64,000 nucleotides of DNA, taken from the NCBI GenBank assembly GCA_037178625.1, contig CM074131.1, forward strand, positions 2,294,001 through 2,358,000. The letters are read 5' to 3'. This document shows, one piece after another, positions 47,826 through 58,990 of this stretch. The stretch is from Skeletonema tropicum. Its lineage: Eukaryota; Bacillariophyta; Thalassiosirophyceae; Thalassiosirales; Thalassiosiraceae. Under the pieces are notes generated by a model, which made no database searches, was not told the origin of the DNA, and was given only the letters and a program-made list of their open reading frames with translations. The position numbers were made by a program, and so were the translations under genes. Within the stretch, counting starts at the first letter, position 1, and each line of letters starts with the position of its first letter.

Positions 47826-49371
47826 TCTTCCGTTTGTTATTACGACGCAGCCGTCTCCCACTGTTGTTAGTGCCAGGTTTATGTAGTGATACTGTATGTA
47901 TTATTGATGAGTCCATCCATTCCATCCATTCCAGCGCCGCACACGTTGTCAAATCGAAGGAAAAAGATATCGGCGATCAAAGGCTCGCTTCTTCGTGCGT
48001 CGACGCGCATCGCATCAGGCGCAGCCATCATCACCTACATACGATACCGGTTATGGTGATGTGCTATCACAGTGTAACTAATTCTCTCATTATCTAGTGT
48101 CCAATCTAGCTAACAATTGAGCTTATTATTGATCAATAGATGTAACGAATAGAATTATTATGACTTAAAATATAAAGGAAACGATCAACGTTTTTGGATT
48201 CGGTTGCTTTCATTGGCGATGGCCGCGAGAAAGCATTCCGAAACATATGGCGATGGCCGCGAGAAAGCATTCCGAAACATATTGAGAAACGAGAAACCAG
48301 ATAACATAAATATGAATTTGATTGATGTCCGACACTACGTAGGTGTGACATTAGACCGTACGTATGAGTGATGATAACGTAGAAAATGACAGATTTGAGA
48401 TGGGAGTCTCACAAGGTAGGTTTCCACTAGGGGGCTTGGTGGGTGAGCAGCCAGGCAGAACCTCAATATTACGGACACGCCAAAATGAAAGCAACGATAG
48501 CATTTGCTCGAATAAAAACATTATATCATGTTAATATAGTCTTATGTCAGCGGAGATTGGGCTGAATCCCGCCCTCTACATTGTATCATTGCCTGTCTTT
48601 TAGCATTGCATCAATTATCTTCGTTGATTCCGTTTCATATCCATAAAACTCTCTTATATCGTCCATCGCAACATCGTAATGAATTTTTTTATCACATAGA
48701 CGCTCCATACAGTCCTAAACAACTTTCTTCTCGAATATTTCTATCGAGTTTCATTATCTTGATTTCGTTCACACCGAGTGAATTGTATGGCAGGTCTTGC
48801 TCCCATTGCGACCGAGTCTATAATATTCAGTCCAAAAGCGTGCAGCAGCATCGGGCTGCTACAAGTATTGCTGGTTTCTACCCCTCACCGCACGACCATG
48901 TGATTCCACACTTCACATTCCTCACTCGAGCATCCATTTGAGAGCCTGGAAATCAAACACGCACACATCACCATCTTTTTCCATGGAAGGCTGTCATGAA
49001 ATCCATAAATTAGGAAGCTTAGTGCTTCCCTTTTTCTTTCATTGTTGATTCATTGTAGACAGTGAATTCCAACCCGCCTGCATCGAAATCGACGGTGCCT
49101 CCGTCCACACCGAAGCTGCTGCCGCCGCCGCCACTTGCCGCCACGGCACCGATCGGCGGCGATGTTTTTTTTAACTTGATTTGTTGCTAAGATACTGCTG
49201 GCCGCCGCCCTCTAACAGGCGGCTGCTTCTTGCTCTTTCTCATTGCTACTCGTCGACGATGCTGCTTTGACCATGGTGATGGTCTTGTGCTTTTGACGTG
49301 ATGCTACCAGCGGCTCAAAATATCATGGTGCGTTACAGGAGGTTACAGGCTTTACAGAAGCCCGCTCCAGA
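47826..49371. other. gene-poor stretch with a short tandem duplication and GCC-rich tract
   Basis: No gene supported. It contains a perfect 34-bp tandem duplication (48215-48282) and a GCC/GGC-rich stretch near 49110-49210. Frames at 48606-48941 and 47756-48097 show no domain or codon bias I would trust. Confidence 0.5.
48215..48282. repeat. perfect 34-bp tandem duplication
   Basis: Two identical adjacent copies (48215-48248 and 48249-48282) starting GGCGATGGCCGCGAG. Identity is complete, so the event is recent or an assembly artefact. Confidence 0.9.
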
Positions 49372-49372
49372 A

Positions 49373-49601
49373 TGACAAAATCACATTCTGTAGGAGTTCC
49401 TACGCAGACAGTTGTCACTTTTCTGGCAAAAAAAAGTTACTCCGAGAATGACAAATCAAGCCCTCGTACCCGCTCTCTGCTAGCAAATTTAACTAGCGCC
49501 GTACCCGACAATGTGACAGAGTACTTGGCCACAAATGGCGCCACCTAACAAATCACTAGCTTTGAGAGACCTCCGTACCGGCCAAAATGTGATTTTTGTC
49601 A
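49373..49601. mobile_element. possible small inverted-repeat element (MITE-like)
   Basis: TGACAAAATCACATT at 49373-49387 is matched in inverted orientation by AATGTGATTTTTGTCA at 49586-49601, with one extra T. About 229 bp in all, without coding capacity. A further AATGACAAATC fragment sits inside (about 49447). Target-site duplications are not evident. Confidence 0.35.
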
Positions 49602-49603
49602 CA

Positions 49604-49760
49604 TTTCTGACGTAACTTATGTACTTATGTATCCATCGTCATCATTATATGCGCAATGCGCACGAGCCGTTGCTAGAGGCCAAAAAATATTATACTTCTT
49701 GTTGGTGATAGGCACAAATTGTAAAGTAGAAGAAGATTGCTGCTGCCTGATGGCATAGGC
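49604..49760 (+). repeat. diverged relic of the 184-bp satellite monomer
   Basis: In the same order as a monomer one finds CACATTTCT, TATCCATCGTCATCATTAT, GCACGAGCCGTTGCTAGAGGCC, TGGTGATAG and GTAGAAGAAGAT. The GAGCCG..CTAG.GGCC core is the clearest match to the monomer. Similarity is by eye and fades at both ends. Confidence 0.45.
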
Positions 49761-51096
49761 TGACCCCATGCATGTGGGAATATGACCTGGGCAGATTTCA
49801 AGATCTTATGGACTTCGACAAAATTGGAACTGTGTCATAAATACTATTTACATCTTTCGTAGCTGCATTTGATACATTATCTACCTACACTCTTCCTCTT
49901 ATTCATGCGAAGACGGCAACGCCAATCCCTCAAATCCCGCTGCAGAGAGAGAGAAAGGCAGTGGGGATATGAAGTAGGGCGCCGTGCTACTTCGGGGGAA
50001 GGCCTGCTGCTTGGCTGATCTGCTGCTCAGTTGCTCGTCTTGTTCCTGATTCCACCACAAAGTCCTTACGAAACATCTCTGCTTGGTCTAAGTATATAGT
50101 GAATGGACTGTGATGGCCGTACATTTGCAGGAAGCCGTTTGAAGAGTGTGCTCAGAGATAAGTATGAATTCCTCTTGAAACACAATGGAAGTCGGAGTAT
50201 TGGAACTGAGCATGACGTACACACTTGTTGGGTGAATCTCAAGAGGGCTGAGCATAAGAACAAGCTAGCATTGGAATTGGACTTTGAAATCAAATTAACT
50301 GGAACTAGAAAAGCAGTGCTTTACATCTGACAAAAAGCATGAGACACATTATCTATCTCTCATTCCCCAAGACTAGAAGACGGATTCCAGATCATCTCGC
50401 TTCTCTATCTCTAGAGAGACAGAGGCGGCAAATAATGTGCCATAAGATACGCGACGGCGATGCATTATGGGCGCTACTTGGAGGACAGGCCCTGCTCGAC
50501 TGCTCAATCAAACTAAACTTGCCATCTTGTTCCTGCCCTCTGCTAGTAAGGCCTTAAGTCAACAGTATCTGCTTAGTCCGAGTTGCGGTGGGGTGGAATT
50601 TTGACGGTAGCTGTGTAGCTTGCGATACGCCGTGCGAAGAGAGTGTCGAAGAGCATACAGACGTTGTTGGACTCCTCTCGATTACATGCAACCATTTGGT
50701 AGCTATTGCCGTCAAGATGCATTGAATGAGGCGCCCGATGGTTAAGAGAAGATGGCTACGTTGAAAGAGAGACAAAATGTTGTTTGTTAGATAAAGTAGG
50801 TCAACAATATTTATGAAATAACATTCATTTGCCACCGAAGAATAAGAGTAGAGTCGGATCTTTGATCCGTTTGTGGGGATACGTTTCAAGAGAACGAACG
50901 GTGGTAAAACGACGGATTTATTGGTCTAGCAAACCCTAAAGGAACTGTGCCAATCTTTCCCTGAGGAGGACGAACACTCTGTTTAAGCCTCTCGACACCT
51001 TCGAAGGCCGCCGTGACCAAACCTTGGAAACCAACCATTACTATCTCTCTATCTCGGAACCCCAAACCGAGTGCACCCGAAGGCCATTAACTTCTT
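49761..51096. other. gene-poor stretch
   Basis: Two small ATG frames (50103-50327, 50339-50554) have no recognisable domain and look no better than chance. Nothing else is supported. Confidence 0.45.
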
Positions 51097-51202
51097 GGGC
51101 CAATTTATGAATCGCCGGCTTTCCTCGGCGATGGGCCAATTTATATAGCACCGGCTTCCACGGTGCTGGGCCAATTTGTATAGCACCGGCTTCCACGGTG
51201 CT
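51097..51202. repeat. three tandem hairpin units with a covarying stem
   Basis: A unit of 35-36 bp starts GGGCCAATTT at 51097, 51133 and 51168. Each ends in a hairpin. Copies 2 and 3 have stem AGCACCG/CGGTGCT; copy 1 has ATCGCCG/CGGCGAT with paired substitutions that keep the stem intact. Confidence 0.75.
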
Positions 51203-51416
51203 GAAGTTGCTTGTTGCTCGATCTCATCTACAAAACTGTTCTTTTCGCCCGATCATGAATCATGTAACTCACCTGTAATCATTAGTCATCGGCTGCAGCC
51301 GTTAGCGGCGGCGCCTGCTTCAAGGCGGTGGCGATGCTTGCGGGTGAACGTTGTTGGGAGGCGGCGGTAGTATAGCAAGCGGCCGGCGAGCGGAGGGGAG
51401 TTGGCCGACATGATGG

Positions 51417-51560
51417 TATGCTAGCAAATGATGTTGACAGTTTGCCAGATGGAAATTTATGAGCTAAATGACACAGCCGCAAGTCATCTCAACAGCTTTT
51501 TTCTCTCGCCATCACGAGAAAGCCATCCATGATTGAATGAATGGCTGTGAGAGCTCGATA
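51417..51560. repeat. dispersed repeat, copy 2
   Basis: Counterpart of 37257-37397, with the same blocks in the same order (GTTGACA, GCAAGTCATCTCA, CTTTTTTCT, CATGATTGAATGAATGGCT, GAGCTCG). It lies about 300 bp upstream of the methyltransferase-like ATG. Confidence 0.6.
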
Positions 51561-51854
51561 TACTGCCGTTCCGCGCCATGATTGATAAGTGTTCATCGCG
51601 CTTGAGAGTGAGCGAAAAAGTTGTTGGAGAAGAACCATCGCGCCATGGATGCTACCGATTCCGACGCATGAAGAGGAGTGAAATCCTTTCCAACATTCTT
51701 TACAGGGGCTATTTATTATTTGTTGTGTGCTCTCTGCTAGGAAAAGTCGCACGTGGTCCCTCTACAATACCGTGACGCATCACGGACCTACCATGACCCA
51801 TATGACTATGGTGATGTGCTACTGGCAAAGAGGTATGTGGCAAGTGCAAGCACA

Positions 51855-53081
51855 ATGTCAGAATCATCAACGCCTAAGATTATTGCCTGTGGCCACCGCC
51901 AGATACAAACAAAATCAGGCAATTCTTTTCCAGCATTTCTCATCCGCTTACCTGATGCTGATGGTATCGAGGAGTCTGATGATAATAATCGGTACTTTTG
52001 GAGGTCTAAACGTGATTTTTTAGTCCTCAATCGTGCTACAGAACATTCACTTCCGAAGAAGGCATTTGCAAAGCTATCAAATCAAGCTCCATGGGTGCGT
52101 CCAGATGACGACGAAGCTCCTTCCTCTGGTGGATACTGTAAACTTGTACGAGATTGTGATGTGAGCGACAGCATAATCGAAAATAACTTCAATCCAAATA
52201 TGAAGAAATCGCTTCAACAACTTGATCAGTTTCTGTTGAAGGCTTCTAGTGCTTCGAAGCAGGCAAGTAGAGACAATGATGGTGAAGATAACGACTCGAT
52301 TGAAAAAGCTTGGAACGTATTTTGTAAGCCTGAGCATACAAATCACTTGGCCGATGACAGCAATGATTCAACAAACAATACACATACTCCAACCGCTGCT
52401 AGACTGGGTCAGTACTTTGCTAGTGACGACAATGCACGACTAGTTATTAGGAAAATGTTAGAGATTCTAGAACGCGATGGTGAAAGAAGTACCAATGATT
52501 CATTAGTGTTCGTAGAGCCCAGTTGCGGTGATGGTAGAATAATAAGTGAGCTTCTCAATGCAACAAAGCACATAAAAGCGAATAGCATCAAAATCCTTGG
52601 ATACGACATTGATCCAACTGCAATTGAGAGGGCAAAGACAAGTCTCAGTGGAAGTGAAGTGGCATTGGAATGCAAAGACTTTTTGTCTCTTTCAAAGCAA
52701 GAGTTGTTGTCGAAAATTGCACTCACATCTTCAACTCATACCGAAGAAGAAGCATCGTCGCGAAAGAGGAGACGGGCAGATGATGATGACAATGGAAAGG
52801 TTATTATTATTGGCGGCCCTCCTTATACGCCAAAGCCACTACCTCAGCAATTTATCCTACGCAGTATTCAAGAACTAAAGGCAGAAATCGTTGTGTTCAT
52901 ATTGCCCGAGCGCTGTAAAAGAGATGCTGATCATCTGCAACAGGTTCTGAACAGCACAACTAATGAAGCGACAAGTGAATGGCTCTACTCAAATACAGAA
53001 TTGGAGAATATTGATTTTTCTTTTGCAGAGTCAACGATACAACAACCATCTGTGTTACAGTGTTGGTATAAAAGAGTGTAA
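51855..53081 (+). CDS. SAM-dependent methyltransferase-like protein, adenine-N6 type motifs
   Basis: 408 residues from the ATG at 51855; the frame stays open upstream to 51753 without ATG, so an upstream exon is possible. The Rossmann motif I is VFVEPSCGDGRI (about 218), motif II LGYDIDPTAIERAK (about 248) and an acidic DFL step follows. The motif IV position reads IIGGPPYTPK (about 320), where DNA/RNA adenine methylases usually have (N/D)PP(Y/F). Then comes VFILPERC, as in the strand after motif IV. The N-terminal ~200 residues contain FWRSKRDFLVLN and PWVRPDDDE and match nothing I know. A nucleic-acid N6-adenine methylase is the best guess; the Gly at the first motif IV position leaves activity open. 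Stop codons face those of WASHC4 33 bp away. Confidence 0.65.
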   Translation: MSESSTPKIIACGHRQIQTKSGNSFPAFLIRLPDADGIEESDDNNRYFWRSKRDFLVLNRATEHSLPKKAFAKLSNQAPWVRPDDDEAPSSGGYCKLVRDCDVSDSIIENNFNPNMKKSLQQLDQFLLKASSASKQASRDNDGEDNDSIEKAWNVFCKPEHTNHLADDSNDSTNNTHTPTAARLGQYFASDDNARLVIRKMLEILERDGERSTNDSLVFVEPSCGDGRIISELLNATKHIKANSIKILGYDIDPTAIERAKTSLSGSEVALECKDFLSLSKQELLSKIALTSSTHTEEEASSRKRRRADDDDNGKVIIIGGPPYTPKPLPQQFILRSIQELKAEIVVFILPERCKRDADHLQQVLNSTTNEATSEWLYSNTELENIDFSFAESTIQQPSVLQCWYKRV

Positions 53082-53114
53082 TGTACAAGAAACAACTTAC
53101 GGTCGAGTATTACG

Positions 53115-56100
53115 TCAAAGACTCCGCATGAAAGCTGTTGCCTCATTCATGGAAAAGAAAAGCGTTGCCAGTTCTCGTCTATTTCCCTCGATCCGTTTTT
53201 CCATCATTTTTAGGTTCTTTAGTTCCTCACTATCTTCTTGAGCAGCATCGACTGCGGCAGATGAGAACCACGAACTTTGCTTTGCGGCAGCAATCTTAGC
53301 ATCCTTCTTCATCTCTTCAGCAGCCATTCTCTCCATCAAGTCTTCTTCATCGGAAGCGTACTTGCTTTGAATTGATTTGAACCAATTCAGGCGATCATAC
53401 ATCTTGCGCTGATCTGCAACAGAGAGAATGAATGCCAATCCGCAAGCAAAACCATCGTCTGTGTAGTAGCCACCTCGCGCAATGTTCTTTTTGTGCATCA
53501 TTTCTTTTCCTTGTAGACTAGCATCCATCCAACAGAGGCATAACGCAGGCAGCATACAATGGAAACCACTCATGAAAGAACCCTCCTGCTCTTGGAGAGC
53601 TTCTTCAAAGATCTTAGTAAAACCCTGAATAATGTCAGGATCTGGTTTCTTCAAGACAGCAGAAATATTCTCCTCAACTTCGACTGTGGTATTCGACAAG
53701 ATATTCTTTCCTGTACCCCCTCTTACTGTGCTTTCATTTGCCCCCTTGATGACGGAGACATCAATAGGCGATAAGAATGGCATCTCGTCACTCAGTACTT
53801 TCCTCCTGGCTGTTCGGACCAAGCGAGCCATTGCAATTGTATTCCCCATCTCAGTGATGACATAACGAAACCAGTCAAGCCCAATCTGGTTCGACTGCGA
53901 CTGCTCGAGAATGCGTTTCATTTCTTGCGTAAATTCAACTGCTCGGCTGAAGGGATATGCATTGTTGCCTTCCTTTCTCTGATTTTCAATCCATCTGAGC
54001 TCCTTTGATAACAAGGATTTGATACTATCATCAGCAAGAAAATCCAGGAACAGTGCTATCTTTTGAGAAAGAAGGGCAGAGCACACATCTATCGTCAAGC
54101 TCACCACGCCCAGCCCGTGCTGTTTGAGAGATGAAGCAACAGCCTTGACGCCGAGAGTACGAAGTGACTGTGTACCCCTTTCCACTCTCCTCTGAACAAA
54201 ATTTTGTTCAATCATATTGTAGTTATAACTTGATGCAAATTCTAGCAACAAACAAGAAAAAATAGAGTGAGTCTTTTTATCAACAGCCAATGGTGCAACT
54301 AGTTATTCCCTTGGTGCAACCAACGCAGATATAATGACGTAACAATCACTTACTTCCCAAGTTTCTCAAAATATCGATAAAGTCTAACCCTTGCTCAAGA
54401 CTTCCATCGGGAACAAAAGGATCAGCAATATTTAGACTATACCTCTCGTTTGCAATAGATCTCATCTCAGTATAATTGTTGCAGTCATTAAGGCTAACTG
54501 TGGACAGGTTGTAGAATGTCTTCTCGAGATAGCTCTCTATTTCAGATTTGATATCAATCTTCTTTCGGCAAACATAGAGCGGAGGTGCCGCTATAAACTT
54601 TCGAACACCTGCTGCAAATCGATTGTTGCCACGACTTTTTGAAGAATCTGAGTTCTTGGAATACACTGCAAATCTGCATAACATAGACAAACATGATAAG
54701 CATGACAATCACACAGTGAAAACGGGGTGAAATTGCAATACGCACGCACACGCACCTTAAATCTGTCTCGATCAATTCACATATAGGCTCGATATACTCA
54801 TCGTGAATGATTTTGTCTACAAAATTTTGGTAGCCACAAAAAGAGGGAGTCAATCCACTCGATTCGTCACGATCGAGGTGACGCACACGAATGAGGATAC
54901 GCTCTGGATCAGACAGCGCCGAAAATACTGATTGCGCATGGGTCAAGGCCGAGCCCTGACTTGACTTGAAAACACTTGTCACAAATGCCGGGAACAGATC
55001 ACGGTAGAAGTAAAGAAAGGAGCAATCGCACTCATGATACAATGTCTCTTCTATCGCTGCAAAGTGGTTGAGGTCTTTGAGATAACTTTCCACGGCAAGC
55101 AAGTCTTCTGTTGAGATGACACCATTTAATATCATCGGGTCAAGGGATGCTGCAACTGAAAAGGCAACTGCATGTCTCCGAAAAGGACTAAAAGAAGAAG
55201 AGCCCTTCAATATTCCTTCCAGTGTAGACAGGCAAGCACTAACTCTCGCAATACTTCTTGCGCCCTGAGCTGTCGAAGCCGAACGCTGATCTACAAAGGA
55301 CCGAACCTTCTCAAAAATCCTCAATATATTTGAAGCAATCATTTTCAAAGAGCTACGCATTAATGCCAACACTGCCGACCTTCGACGCACACGCAACATC
55401 TTTTCGATTGCCTTCAATACCTCTATCAATGACAACATAGAAGGTATATGGCCAGAGTCATGTTCCAGACCCAATGCCTTGTGGGTCGAGAGCTGTCCAC
55501 GCAGTAAGATCGAAGCTGAGTGTGCGATCTTCACACCGTGGAGAATATACGACGAAGCCGTTTCTACATCAGCCAGCGAAGATGCCAGTGTAAAATTGTC
55601 GCCATCTACTATTTCGTCATTATCATCGAACCGTGGATATCCTTCCACAATGGTTGGAGACAATTCCGAATCAGCCATAGCTAACCAACCTAAAGCACTG
55701 AGACGCAGTTTGTCTGCACGAGCTTTGAACGAACCGTCCCATTTCAGAACAAGAGCTGCAGCAGTCTCACGAATCTCACTGGAGTCAGCAGAGCAACCTC
55801 GCACAGCCTCATACGGTGCATGTAGCATTATGAATTCTCGTGGAAAGAAGTGTAATGGTCCGAACAAGTTCACCAAGGGACACATAGCAGGAAATACCGA
55901 CCACAGACTTTTGTGTAATTTCGCATCGGGGATTACATTCGGAGGGAGCAAATGACGATACAAAACGTACATTGCATACACTCCAACGCAGTCGAGTTTC
56001 TCGGTTGTTTCCTCTTGAGTATTTACGCGTTCGCAGTTCTGCGCGTATAGTGTGGTTAAAATGTGTCGAATCTCTTCATGGACCTGATATTTTGCTTCTT

Positions 56101-57317
56101 GAAATCTTCCTCGAGGATCAAAGTTTTGTTCTATCGCAGCGATAAACGACCTCGAAGACATTAGACTAAAATCAAGTTGTACCATCATCCTTTCGAAGGA
56201 CTCAAACTCCTCATCTAGTTCATCATCAGATCGCTTTTGTTCGCTCCATTCCATTACTACGTCTTTGTACATGGCCCAAGCATGTTGTAAATCTTCATTT
56301 GATGCTACCGCACTATCCACTGTAATCAACAATCGAAGTGCTATCCCTATTGCCTTGCCTAGCCTAAACATTGGCACACCTTCACCAAATACTGGCGATT
56401 GCGTTGTTTGTCCCTGTTTCGCTTTCTGCGCATCGGATGCAGCACCTTCACTATTGCTAGTTGTTAAATCTTCCTCTGCTTGTTGTCCATCAAAATAAAA
56501 GGGAACAGCCGCGGGGGTTGCACACCCTCCGAGTTGACAAACCATGTTTTTCACCAACCTTCGCAGTCTCGCGGTGCCATTTGACGTCAGTTGCAAAGCC
56601 GGCATAAACTTGCCTATCCTTGATAATAACTTTGATTCGCGTCCTTTCTGAGCAGTATCATCAAACACATCCGATTTTGAGACAATTCTTTGCGGTGGTT
56701 GTGGTGTCAATGAATCATCTGCACTAAATAGAACGATCGATGGCAAGATTTGTGAATGAAATGTGTTATTGATTTCTTGCACTTCATCACACAAACTTGC
56801 CAGCGCGTTAATTGCATTCCATGTAGATGAACGTACTTGTGCCAAATTCACATCAGCTGTCCCATCCAAATCTCCCCGAAGACCGGTGACATGGCCCATA
56901 CCGTTTGTATAATCATTGTCTTCAAATGGCACAACGATCTTGTGAGGTGCCGCTCGCTCGAGGGGATCCAAACGGACATTCATTCCAGAGTAATGGACAT
57001 CGCACGAAGCAGATGATCCTCCTCCAGTGATACCATCATCCAAAGGTGGTTGTGGGCAAGACGACCTCGCGAGCGCTATTTGAGCAAGTGGGTGCACTGT
57101 GTTGTTGGCTACAGACGCTTAGATCATGATTATTTTTTGACGATGCCTCAATTGTACTTCGTTCCGATAAACGAGACGCATTAGTTATGCAAGCATCACG
57201 CAGACGACGCGACACCAGCACGTGTGGACTCCAAGATGGATCTACGGGGTTTGGTCTTTGAGCGTTTGCCATTGTTGATTTCAAGCTACTACTTTTGATT
57301 CCGCCGACATCCGACAT
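53115..57317 (-). CDS. WASHC4: WASH complex subunit 4 (SWIP)
   Basis: The last two exons are 54673-54354 and 54241-53115. The first is about 57317-54756, with introns 54674-54755 (GTGCGT...ATGCAG, phase 2) and 54242-54353 (GTAAGT...GCTAG, phase 1). The whole length follows WASHC4: LIEVLKAIEKML, CDCSFLYFYRDLFPAF, VRHLDR, EPICELIETDLR, YLEKTFYNLSTVSLND, LEQGLDFIDILRNLG, ASSYNYNMIEQNF, IKSLLSKELRWI, YPFSRAVEF, YYTDDGFACGLAFIL, LNWFKSIQSKY and a C-terminal LATLFFSMNEA. WASH activates Arp2/3 on endosomes for retromer sorting; SWIP is its large scaffold. The 5' end is uncertain: from ATG 57317 the frame shifts near 57090-57125 to meet the main frame, or the true start is further down. Confidence 0.93.
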
Positions 57318-57758
57318 GGTTGGAAAATTTTTTTGACTTCTGCTGATCTGAGCTGAAACTCAAAGATCTTCGGGCGGACGGGCAAGCCCGCGAGGGGCAT
57401 CTATGCCTCTTATGACCAAAGGAGCTTCGATGTCTATCTCTACCATAAGTAGAGCAGTTGATGCAATGTTGTTGTGAAACCGATTGAAAGATGTAAACAA
57501 ATCTCCAAGCGTAAACTCTTATTTATATTTATATACTAAATAGAAGATAAAATGGTTTCCCATGATAATGAAAGGTCGAGCCATACTCTAACTATGATGT
57601 GACGGCGGATCTGCACTAAGTATCGTTTGAACGATACACATGTGCATTTGATTTTCAAGCTGTTGTATCCAAATCAATCATCTCTCTAAACTGACCTGAA
57701 ATGTCTAAGCTACTCAATCACATCATAGCTAAACGCCAAGCAAATGATGCTTGAACGC
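57318..57758. other. gene-free stretch
   Basis: It holds the WASHC4 promoter and the 3' UTR of the Mpv17-like gene. No ORF, repeat or RNA gene recognised. Confidence 0.45.
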
Positions 57759-58611
57759 TTATGCCTTCTTGGCACCAAGAAGTGAAAGGAACATGTTGAA
57801 GGCAATCTGCACAGCATTGATGTAAGGAATACGCCATTTGTTGGAGACAAACTTGAAGTTGATGAGGTGCACCAAAGGCCACACCTTCCAAGATCCTTGG
57901 CAGGCGGTGAACAAGTCATTCTTAATCTTGTTGCCAATGGTGGCGAAGGAATCTCCGTTGACAAGTCCAAGGTAGGTGAAGAAAACACTCATGAAGATTG
58001 GGCACCAGAAGAGCTGATCAATGGCAACCTTTGAGAAGACAGGGACAGCATCAGTTCCGGGAACTTTTTCGTCAAGCCAGTTGTAGAAGTAGTGTCCAGA
58101 GGGGCCATGGTAGATGAATCCGAAGAAAGAAAGAGTGGCAAGACGCTTGTAATCAATGGGTCCTCCAGCAATGAAAACCTAATGGCGATGATAGTGGCGA
58201 CGCGTAGCAAAAGATTTCACGATTAGGAAAATCAACAATGATATGTAAAACAATGATATAATAATATGTTCGCATTGGCATGTGTTGTGTATCTCCGCTG
58301 TTCAAACTCACCTGAGCAAGCAAATCTCCAAGGAACCATCCAACAAGAGAAGTAAGAGCCTTCATGGTGATGGGCTTCTTGTCGAGGGCCTCGGAATAAG
58401 CCTCAAGACCAGGGATAGCAATAGCTCCTCCCCTAGTGACGGTAGGATCTCTGAAAAGAGGGCTCATTTCGGCCACATTCTTTTGTCTGAGAGGAGACTT
58501 GGTGACAAGGGCAGGCTTGCTGAGTCCCTTGGTTTGAGAGACGACGGGGGTAACGCCGAAGGCTTGTGCCGCAAGGCAGGAGGAGACGATAACGGCACCG
58601 AAGAGCTTCAT
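57759..58611 (-). CDS. plastid-targeted Mpv17/PMP22-family membrane protein
   Basis: Exons 58611-58312 and 58178-57759, joined by a 133-nt intron (GTGAGT...ATTAG, phase 0), give 239 residues. A signal peptide ends AQAF-GVT, an A-F plastid site, followed by a Lys/Ser-rich transit-like region. The mature part shows the Mpv17/PMP22 signature: GDLLAQ, DYKRLATLSFFGFIYHGPSGHYFYNWLD, KVAIDQLFWCPI, GSWKVWPLVHLINFKFVSNKWRI-type WP...NF..VP-like block and a final hydrophobic helix. The family is known in peroxisomal and inner mitochondrial membranes, where it forms small channels. The presequence suggests a plastid envelope or thylakoid member. Confidence 0.9.
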
Positions 58612-58990
58612 GGTTGTTTGTTTCTTCTTGACAACTTTTTGTAAGCATAAATAAGGGAAGGAATTGGCAGGCAGATGTCGGCATCAAACGGTGTGCTGGT
58701 TGATGGCTTTTTGTTGACACCAAAGATCGGATCAAAAACGTGCGTGGCTTCAAGCTGTTCCGGTATCTGGGTACTCCCAATTACAAAATTTAGTCGGCAG
58801 ACGGAAGCAAAATGAGATGACGAAAAAAAAAAATGAGATGACGAGCATCCCTTGCCTCGAGAAGCAGGAAGAGAGATGGACCTCGCTTTAAGTAGAGAGA
58901 GAGGTACTTATCTGTTAGTCAAGAACTCGGCCTTAACATAATTATAAATAATGATAAGCGTCACTAAATATTTATCATCTCACTATCATC
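58612..58990. other. gene-free stretch
   Basis: No gene. It has a short direct repeat (AAATGAGATGACGA twice near 58812-58842, separated by a poly-A run). Confidence 0.45.

Noticed and set aside
50103..50557. two small ATG ORFs (50103-50330 and 50339-50557)
   Set aside because: No domain, no recognisable codon bias, and no supporting splice or neighbour evidence.
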